In this document: piece after piece, positions 6,381-13,000 of the stretch
Position numbering within the stretch: the first letter of the stretch is position 1
Layout: each line of letters opens with the position of its first letter
Source of the DNA: Candidatus Woesearchaeota archaeon
GTDB taxonomy: Archaea; Nanobdellota; Nanobdellia; Woesearchaeales; SM23-78
NCBI GenBank assembly: GCA_019322375.1
Contig: JAHWIP010000030.1
Coordinates: 1 to 14,034, forward strand
Length of the DNA stretch: 14,034 nt
Reading direction: 5' to 3'
The notes under the pieces: generated by a model
Seen by the model: only the letters and a program-made list of their open reading frames with translations
The model's database searches: none
What the model was told of the DNA's origin: nothing
Program-made: the position numbers and the translations under genes

Positions 6381-7283
6381 ATGTTAACCTCTAGCTTAAG
6401 AAAAGCATTATCTTCTTATGATAAGATTCTTAGTCAGGAAAAAAAGCCTAAGTTTAAGATTAATAACAACCTGCTTGATGAAAAAATAAAAACAGGTGAA
6501 AAGATTCTTAAGAGCTGTGAGTTATGCGAGCACAAGTGCAAGGTTAACAGAACAAAAGGAAAACTAGGGGTTTGCAGGGTTGGCAACAAGCCTGATGTCT
6601 CAAGTTGTTTTGTGCACATGGGAGAAGAGCCTTTTCTTGTGCCCAGCTTTACAATCTTTTTCATGAACTGCACATTTAAGTGCCAGTTTTGCCAGAACTG
6701 GAGCATTAGCCAGGGCATTGAACTAGGGCATACATTTACAGAGCAAGAACTAGCAAAAATCATTGATACTCATAGCCATTGCAATAATGTTAATTTTGTA
6801 GGAGGAGACCCTGTTCCTTGCCTTCCTTTTATCTTAAAAACCTTGAAACTAATGAAAAGCAATCTGCCAGTTGTCTGGAACTCAAACTTTTACATGAGTG
6901 AAAAAAGCATGGATTTATTAAAAGATATGGTTGATGTTTACCTGAGTGATTTTAAGTATGGAAATGATGAATGCGCAAAAAGACTGAGTAAAATAGATAA
7001 TTACACAGAAACAGTTAAAAGAAACCACTTGTTAGCTTTCAAAGACGCAGAATTAGTGATAAGACACCTTGTTCTTCCCAGCCATATAGAGTGCTGCACA
7101 AAGCCAATCCTTGACTTTATTGCAGAGAACTTCAAGGACAAAGCAATACTAAATCTGATGGACCAGTTCAGGCCTGAATTCAATGCAAAGAATTACCCAG
7201 AGATAAACAGACTGCTAAAAACAGAAGAATTTGAACAAGCAAAGAATTATGCAGAAAAGCTGGGGTTGAATTTTATAACTTGA
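6381..7283 (+). CDS. PflA-like radical SAM protein (COG1313 type)
   Basis: A 300-residue radical SAM protein. The signature CX3CX2C is at C97, C101 and C104 (CTFKCQFCQN), and GGDP at 141-144 matches the SAM-binding GGE/GGD motif. N-terminal cysteines C46, C49, C53 and C65 (CELCEHKC...GVCRVG) could hold a second Fe-S site. This layout matches uncharacterised proteins annotated as pyruvate formate-lyase activating enzyme-related (PflX, COG1313). True PflA lacks this N-terminal block, and no glycyl-radical enzyme is nearby, so the substrate is unknown. The ATG lies only 7 nt after the tRNA, so tRNA 3' processing would directly create or trim its mRNA leader. No Shine-Dalgarno sequence is visible. 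Confidence 0.8.
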   Translation: MLTSSLRKALSSYDKILSQEKKPKFKINNNLLDEKIKTGEKILKSCELCEHKCKVNRTKGKLGVCRVGNKPDVSSCFVHMGEEPFLVPSFTIFFMNCTFKCQFCQNWSISQGIELGHTFTEQELAKIIDTHSHCNNVNFVGGDPVPCLPFILKTLKLMKSNLPVVWNSNFYMSEKSMDLLKDMVDVYLSDFKYGNDECAKRLSKIDNYTETVKRNHLLAFKDAELVIRHLVLPSHIECCTKPILDFIAENFKDKAILNLMDQFRPEFNAKNYPEINRLLKTEEFEQAKNYAEKLGLNFIT

Positions 7284-7294
7284 AAAAAGATATT

Positions 7295-7302
7295 TTTATA
7301 AA
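7295..7302 (+). promoter_or_regulatory. TATA box of the histidine phosphatase gene
   Basis: TTTATAAA is centred 26.5 nt before the ATG at 7325, again predicting a leaderless transcript. Confidence 0.6.
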
Positions 7303-7324
7303 CCCAGGTCTTTTCTATTAAATT

Positions 7325-7906
7325 ATGAAAATTTTTATGCTAAGACATTCACATTCCATGGGTAATGAAAGAGGAATTATAGACTCTGTTTCTCCTAAAT
7401 TTGACCTTGGATTATCAGAAAAAGGAAAAGAACAAGCCAGAGAATTAATTTCAAAATTGAGCAAATATAACTTTGATATCTTTATTGTGAGCCCTTTAAA
7501 AAGAACTGCCGAAACAATAAAACCTTTTCTTAAAACCCTACATAATCCAAGAGTTATAGTTAGTGAATTAACCTTAGAAAGAAACGCTGGAAAATTTATT
7601 GGAAAACCATTACCTGCAATAAAAGATTATTGTGAACAAAATAATATCAATAGAGTTACATTCATACCGAAAAGCGGGGAATCAATTTTAGAACTGTATG
7701 AAAAAGCAAAAAAATTCCTTAAATTCCTGAAACAAAAATATAGTAATGAATCGATTCTAATCTGCGGGCATAAAAATTTTATAATATGTTTAAAGATAGT
7801 AATTGAAAACAAAGACATTCAAGATTATTATTCTTTTGAACCAATTAAGAATAATGAGATCTGGGAATTTAATATCCAAACCCTAACCCTCAATCTCTTG
7901 ACATGA
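7325..7906 (+). CDS. Histidine phosphatase superfamily protein (phosphoglycerate mutase-like)
   Basis: A 193-residue member of the histidine phosphatase clan. The catalytic core is visible: R7-H8 (MLRHSHS, an RHS variant of the RHG motif), R60 in SPLKRTAET, acidic E85 in LTLERNAG, and the second histidine H149 in ICGHKNF. These enzymes transfer phosphate through a phospho-histidine; the substrate (sugar phosphate, nucleotide or protein) cannot be told. The length suits a small phosphatase rather than a glycolytic mutase (about 230-250). The last nine codons, from Q185 on, are encoded by the left copy of a 46-bp direct repeat, so the C-terminus may have been remodelled by a duplication. Base composition is visibly more AT-rich than in the radical SAM and Cas4-like genes. 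Confidence 0.8.
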   Translation: MKIFMLRHSHSMGNERGIIDSVSPKFDLGLSEKGKEQARELISKLSKYNFDIFIVSPLKRTAETIKPFLKTLHNPRVIVSELTLERNAGKFIGKPLPAIKDYCEQNNINRVTFIPKSGESILELYEKAKKFLKFLKQKYSNESILICGHKNFIICLKIVIENKDIQDYYSFEPIKNNEIWEFNIQTLTLNLLT

Positions 7907-7922
7907 GGGCTGGCCTGCCATA
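7877..7922. repeat. Left copy of 46-bp direct repeat flanking the CYTH gene
   Basis: This matches 8499-8544 over 46 bp with one difference (C at 7915 versus T at 8537). The repeat period is 622 bp. It contains the dyad CCCTCA...TGAGGG with an 11-nt loop. Read on the minus strand it encodes the same residues as the ATPase C-terminus, except that the stop TGA has become TGG; the one mismatch is synonymous (CAG/CAA, Gln). On the plus strand it supplies the last nine codons and stop of the phosphatase. Confidence 0.95.
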
Positions 7923-7924
7923 AT

Positions 7925-7949
7925 TTTTATTAACAAGAAAGAATTTCTT
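7925..7949 (+). promoter_or_regulatory. CYTH gene promoter with overlapping palindrome
   Basis: A TATA-like TTTTATTA (7925-7932) is centred 27.5 nt before the ATG at 7956. Directly after it is the perfect dyad AAGAAA-GAA-TTTCTT (7935-7949), covering the interval between TATA and the predicted start site, a typical place for repressor binding. The dyad is AT-rich and could be chance. Confidence 0.4.
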
Positions 7950-7955
7950 CCTGCC

Positions 7956-8486
7956 ATGGCACACAATAACATTGAGATAAAAGCAAAGCATGATAATATA
8001 AAGCATGTTAGGTACTTATTAAAACAAAACAAGGCTAAATTTATTGGTAAAGACCACCAAATAGACACTTATTTTAAAGTTCCTTCTGGAAGATTAAAGA
8101 TTAGAGAAGGGAATATTGAACATTCTCTTATTTATTATGAAAGAGAAGATATAAAGGGACCAAAGCATAGTAAGGTGACATTAGTGGATTTAGAGCCAAA
8201 ATCTAATTTAAAAGATCTTTTTATGAAAATATTCAGACCTTTGGTTGTTGTAGATAAAAAAAGAGAAATATATTTTATTGATAATGTTAAATTTCATATT
8301 GACTCAGTCAATGAATTAGGAGAATTTATAGAGATAGAAGCTATTGATAAAGAAGGGAAAATTGGATTAGAGACATTAACAAATCAGTGTAAACAATACA
8401 TAGATCTTTTTGAAATCAAAAATAAGAATCTTATAGACAAAAGTTATTCTGACTTATTGTTAGAGAATAACTCTTATAAGAAATAA
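7956..8486 (+). CDS. CYTH-domain protein (class IV adenylate cyclase CyaB-like)
   Basis: A 176-residue CYTH (CyaB/thiamine-triphosphatase) tunnel-fold protein. Signature elements in order: NIEIKAK (5-11), a variant of ExExK in which the first Glu is Asn; DTYFKVPSGRLKIRE; LIYYERED; KREIYF; and KFHIDSVNELGEFIEIEA. CYTH enzymes hydrolyse or cyclise triphosphate substrates with divalent metals. Candidates are cAMP synthesis (class IV cyclase), thiamine triphosphate or inorganic triphosphate hydrolysis; the sequence does not decide. The gene has its own TATA box and sits alone between two 46-bp direct repeats, ending 11 nt from the convergent ATPase gene. Composition is strongly AT-rich. Both suggest insertion as a small cassette. 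Confidence 0.8.
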   Translation: MAHNNIEIKAKHDNIKHVRYLLKQNKAKFIGKDHQIDTYFKVPSGRLKIREGNIEHSLIYYEREDIKGPKHSKVTLVDLEPKSNLKDLFMKIFRPLVVVDKKREIYFIDNVKFHIDSVNELGEFIEIEAIDKEGKIGLETLTNQCKQYIDLFEIKNKNLIDKSYSDLLLENNSYKK

Positions 8487-8497
8487 TCATAACTTAA

Positions 8498-9550
8498 TCA
8501 AACCCTAACCCTCAATCTCTTGACATGAGGGCTGGCTTGCCATAGCTGTTTTCTTCTTTTTTTGCCTGCTTTGACAACTGCTCCTTTGTCTTTTAGTTCT
8601 TTTAGTTTTGCAAAGGCTGTTGACTTGGAAATCTTGAAATGCCTGGCTAATTCATTTATTGTTTTAGAGCCTGTCATTAAGTGCACCAGCCATTCTCTTT
8701 GAGGCTTGTTAAACCTTTTCTCAAAGGCTTGCAGTTTCCTTTTCTTGTCCTCTTTCTCCAGGTATACATAAGCATTAACATTGACTTTTTTAAGCTCAAG
8801 AATCTCTTTTGCACCCCAGTAAGTCACCAGGTAAGTCGGGTTCACAAGAAGAGGGTTGTTGTGCTTGAACTTTCTGTAATGAAAATCAAATATCATGTCA
8901 GTATATTCTAATAATTTCCTTGGGTTGCCGTCAGCAGCAGCAACTATCAGGTTGATTGCCTCGTTGTGCAACTTGTTAAAATAATTAGTTCCTCTTCTCT
9001 TCAGCCTTAAATTTAGTATTTCTTTCATCTCAACATCATCAAGGGTTGGCAGGACAAGGGTTCTGCTGCCCAGCCTCTCCTTAAAAGCAGGAGTCACGTT
9101 TTTAAGGTACTTGCTTATCTGGGCAATGATTATGCTCTTAATCTTTCTTTCATCAGGGTTCTCCCACTTAGCCCTTGCATCAAGGATTAAGTCTTTGTCA
9201 GTGGCTTGGAACTCATCAATTATCAGCACAGGAGTCTTGGTAGGATGCTTTCTTAGCCTTAGCCTGTCAAAAAAACTTCTTTTTTTCTTTAATTCTTCTT
9301 GAAGGTTAAAGTCTTTGGGCAGTTCCTGAGCATCAAGATAAACAAATTTATGATTTTTCAGATTCTTTTGCACCCTCATAAGCAAGGAAGACTTACCAGA
9401 GCCTGTCAAGCCATTAAGAAAAGCTATCTCTCCTTTAAGCACATGATTCACTAATTGTTCTTCCTGTCTTTCCAGCCCGACGAGTAAAGGATTAGGCCTC
9501 ACATCCAAAGGGTTTTCTCTAAAGCCAAGCTGCTGGTACCAGGTAGCCAT
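8498..9550 (-). CDS. AAA+ ATPase with C-terminal winged helix-turn-helix
   Basis: A P-loop ATPase of 350 residues from the preferred start. Numbered from the longer ATG at 9562, motifs are Walker A GLTGSGKS (51-58), Walker B VLIIDE (112-117), a sensor-2-like GNPRKLLEY with R215, and a C-terminal winged helix at about 299-332 (TINELARHFKISKSTAFAKLKELKDKG). The N-terminal GFRENPLDVRPNP resembles the entry segment of ExeA-like and Cdc6-like ATPases. DNA binding with ATP-dependent switching is likely; the partner is unknown. A TATA box is centred 27.5 nt from the ATG at 9550 (MATWYQQ) but only 15.5 nt from that at 9562, so 9550 is chosen. The 3' end is duplicated 622 bp downstream. An origin-binding or replication-linked role is possible but unproven. 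Confidence 0.8.
   Translation of the reverse strand: MATWYQQLGFRENPLDVRPNPLLVGLERQEEQLVNHVLKGEIAFLNGLTGSGKSSLLMRVQKNLKNHKFVYLDAQELPKDFNLQEELKKKRSFFDRLRLRKHPTKTPVLIIDEFQATDKDLILDARAKWENPDERKIKSIIIAQISKYLKNVTPAFKERLGSRTLVLPTLDDVEMKEILNLRLKRRGTNYFNKLHNEAINLIVAAADGNPRKLLEYTDMIFDFHYRKFKHNNPLLVNPTYLVTYWGAKEILELKKVNVNAYVYLEKEDKKRKLQAFEKRFNKPQREWLVHLMTGSKTINELARHFKISKSTAFAKLKELKDKGAVVKAGKKRRKQLWQASPHVKRLRVRV
8499..8544. repeat. Right copy of 46-bp direct repeat (3' end of the ATPase gene)
   Basis: This copy encodes the last 14 residues (WQASPHVKRLRVRV) and part of the stop codon of the minus-strand ATPase, and is the likely native copy. It differs from 7877-7922 at one base, a third-codon position in that gene. 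Confidence 0.95.
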
Positions 9551-9700
9551 ATTATTATTCATAGATGCGGTATTATATAAATCTTACCTTCAGAGTGGTG
9601 GTAATTATTAGAATAACACCTTTTTGAGCAAAAACTTTATATACTACAACAAACTCATTAAATTATAAATTTTTCACGATGATATATAGGAGGGATGATT
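9551..9700. promoter_or_regulatory. Divergent promoters of the ATPase and PRC-barrel genes
   Basis: TTATATAA (9574-9581) serves the minus-strand ATPase and TTTATATA (9636-9643) serves the PRC-barrel gene. The latter predicts a start near 9667 and a leader of about 34 nt, with AGGAGGG at 9688-9694 as ribosome binding site. This SD is abutted by an ATG at 9695 and lies 7 nt before the ATG at 9701, which is therefore chosen. Between the TATA boxes is an imperfect dyad, GGTG (9597-9600) with CACC (9617-9620), possibly a shared operator. Confidence 0.6.
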
Positions 9701-9964
9701 ATGGCTGAAGAGGATAAAAAGTTTTCAAAACAATTAATTGGCAAGACTGTTGTTTCTAAGACTGGCAAGAGGTTTGGAGAGGTAGGAGATATTGTGTTTG
9801 AGACTGGCTCAGGAGAATTAATCCACATGGTGCTAAGGAACCCTACCAGCTATACAGAAAGACTGGAGCTGGAGAAAAGCAAAGAAGGAGAAATGCTCAT
9901 ACCTTTCAGTGCAGTGATAGCCATCGGAGACTTTATGGTGGTTGCTGAGGAGGATCTTGTTTAA
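9701..9964 (+). CDS. Small PRC-barrel domain protein
   Basis: An 87-residue protein (89 from the ATG at 9695) spanned by one PRC-barrel: LIGKTVVSKTGKRFGEVGDIVFE, then a second half with GELIHMVLR, and MLIPFSAVIAIGDFMVV near the end. PRC-barrels occur in RimM, photosynthetic reaction-centre H subunits, and many small archaeal proteins; some archaeal ones act in cell division. No other domain or membrane segment is visible, so the partner is unknown. It is the only gene here with a strong Shine-Dalgarno sequence and a leader, and it ends at a tandem hairpin pair. This suggests a separately transcribed, well-translated single gene. Confidence 0.85.
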   Translation: MAEEDKKFSKQLIGKTVVSKTGKRFGEVGDIVFETGSGELIHMVLRNPTSYTERLELEKSKEGEMLIPFSAVIAIGDFMVVAEEDLV

Positions 9965-10003
9965 TTCTTGTTTTTAAGAATTTTCAATAAGGTTTCCTTA
10001 TTG
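9963..10003 (+). terminator. Tandem hairpins after the PRC-barrel gene
   Basis: Two perfect inverted repeats follow the stop codon directly: AATTCTT/AAGAATT (9963-9969 and 9976-9982) and CAATAAGG-TTT-CCTTATTG (9985-10003). T-rich sequence flanks and follows them. Archaeal termination mainly needs T-tracts; the hairpins may also protect the mRNA 3' end. Confidence 0.5.
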
Positions 10004-10046
10004 TTTAAAATTGTTTTTATTTAATTACTTATTCTTAACAGCAACT

Positions 10047-10054
10047 TATTTAAA
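10047..10054 (+). promoter_or_regulatory. TATA box of rfcS
   Basis: TATTTAAA is centred about 28 nt before the ATG at 10079, supporting that start and a leaderless mRNA. Confidence 0.55.
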
Positions 10055-10078
10055 CACATCCTAATTCTTATTTTTCCA

Positions 10079-13000
10079 ATGACTAAATCACAAGACATTG
10101 CTATCTGGACTGAGAAGTATCGTCCTAAGGATTTTGATGAGGTTAAGGGGCAGGATGAGATTGTTAAGAGAGTTGAGGCTTTTGTTAAGAAAAAGAACAT
10201 GCCTCACTTATTATTTGCTGGTCCTGCTGGTGTTGGCAAGACAACCCTTGCCTTGGTTATTGCCAGGAAATTGTTTGGTGATTCATGGCATAATAATTTC
10301 TTAGAGCTTAACGCGTCGGATGAGCGTGGGATTGACGTGATAAGAGTAAAAGTCAAGGACTTTGCACGCACCAGAGCTATTGGTGATGTTCCTTTTAAAA
10401 TTATTTATCTTGATGAATGCTTAGACTACAATTCACAAATAACTGTAAAATCAAACAACGAGGTTAAAAGCGTCAAGATAGGTGATTTTGTTATAAATTA
10501 TAATTTTAATAATTACCAAATCCTTTCAATAAATGATAATGGCGAGGGTATTTTCATAGACATATCTGGTGTTATGAAAATACCTCACCAATCAAATCAA
10601 GGATTTTATAAAATTAAAATACATGATAATGAACTTTTAGCTACTGGAAATCACGAAATTTTGACAATAGATGGTTGGAAAAGAGTTGATCAGCTTAAAA
10701 TCAAAGATCTCGTATTATGTTCTCAAACTAAGCAAAAATTCCAGAAAATAACAGATTCTAAAGAGATATTAGTGAATTATAACCTTGTTGGCTTAAGTCA
10801 AGAAATTAAAAAGAAAGAAAGATATATCGCAAAATCTCCTGAAAAACAAATAATTGAAACGTTAGGCCAATTTCCAAATGGGCTAAGCCGAACTGAAATC
10901 ACAAAGAAAAGCAAGGTTTCTAGTTCAAAAATAACCTCTGTTTTGAGTAATAAAGATAACCCTTATTATATCCCTTTAACAAAACACAAAATTGTAGAAA
11001 AAATAGGCGATAGATTTAGATTATCAAAAAACGTTTCAAAATCATTAGATAATTTTTATCGTGTTAAAAGAGAAAAAAACAATTCTAACCAAGAATACAT
11101 TCTCACTCAATTAAGAGATAAAGGATTATACCCTCTAAAAGTAGATAAAGCACAAATATGTGCAAGGCTCCTAGGACACCTTTTTAGCGATGGCTGTCTT
11201 TCACTTAAAACTAAACAACTATTTTTTTCCGGCAAAGAGGAAGATTTAAAGGAAATAAAAAGAGATATTAACAAATTAGGATATTATGCTTTAGGAAATA
11301 TCAGACACTCAAGATGGAAAAAAGGAGAGTGTTGGTCATTTGGAGCATACAAAATAGAGCTACTAAGCTTATTTTACTCGTTAGGGGCTCCCGTAGGAAA
11401 AAAAACAGATAACATCGTAAAAATCCCTGAATGGATATTAAATGGAGAAAAAACCATCAAATCTGAGTTTCTGGCAGCACTTCTAGGAGGAGATGGTTAC
11501 GAACCTAAATTCCAAGGAAGAACAATTAAACCCATAACTATAGGAATCTCTAAAAGAGAAGATCTAAAAGATAATCTGATAGAATACTTAAATCAACTTC
11601 AACAATTATTCAAAGACTTGGGAATAGAAACAAAGCACAGGATATGCCCTGGCTATAAATCTATACGAAAAGATAAGACAAAAACTGTTGAAGGAAAAAT
11701 ATGGATAACTAATTCTATGGACAACATTTATAATTTTCTCACCCAAATGGGATATAGGTATTGTTCCTATAAAAATAAAACTTCTATAGATGTAATAAGA
11801 TATTTAGAATGGAAAAAAAGCTTGGGAAAAGACGTATATAGATTTAGACCGATTCCTTATTTTAAAGAATGGAAAGAGAAATTAAAATTAGGAGACTCCG
11901 CATATTATTTTGTAAGTTCAATTGAAAAAATAGATGATCCTGAATTTGTTTATTGTCTATCTACAAAAAATCAAAGATTTATTGCAAACAACGTTGTTGC
12001 TCATAATTGCGACGCATTAACAAAGGATGCTCAGCAAGCCCTAAGAAGAACCATGGAAAACTATACTCAAACCTGCAGGTTTATTCTTTCATGTGTTACT
12101 CCTGATACAAAAATTCTTTTACCAGGTAACCGAGAGGTGATGGTAAAAGAATTTATTAATCAATACGAACACAATACCAAGCAGATACATGTCCAGAATA
12201 TCTCTGATAATAAAGAATCTATAAAAGAGGATTTAGTTCTTGCAGCAGTACAACTTCCTGCTTCATCAATTGGGAAAAAAGTTCTTGAAGTCACAACTAT
12301 GACTGGACGAAAGCTTAAATTAACCGAGGATCATAGATTACTTACTATAAATGGTTGGAAAGAAGCTGGGAAAATGACAAAAAAAGATAAATTACTAATT
12401 TATCCTCATATCGAAGGATGTGAAGCCGAAAATAATCAAAAGAAAATTATTGATCTCAATCAATTTATAAAGTTCATTTCTCATACAGAAGAACAAGATG
12501 GTTTCCAAAAAATAGAGGAAGGTTCAAGATTCGGGCGACTTAATTCAAAAGAAAAAGATAAGATTATAAATAGAATCAAAGGATTGAGAAAAATAATTAA
12601 AGCTGGAAAAGGGCTTACAGAAAGAGAATTTGAAGCATATACTTACATCAAACAAAATCATGAAATAACCAGAAAACGACTACAGCAAAAGCTTGGAATT
12701 ACACGTATGGGAACAAACTATTTATTGCCTTCTTTAGAGAAAAAAGGTTATATTAAACGAATTGTTCATAAAAAGACACACTCTTTTGTTATTTCTGATG
12801 TAGAACCAATAATTCTTAGAAATGATATGCATATAAAGAAGATTATTGAAAAGGAGTTTAATATAAAAATCTCATATACTGCAGTTCAGAAATCAATCAA
12901 TACAAGCATTGCAAGAGGAAGAATTGATAGGGTGATTGGTGAATTAAAACGTAAAGAACTCTTAGATATCATTTATGATGATACAACTAAAATAGGTGCA

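Noticed and set aside
10098..10304. 68-codon plus-strand frame starting inside rfcS
   Set aside because: It is a frame-shifted shadow; the real frame from 10079 encodes the RFC N-terminus and Walker A motif.
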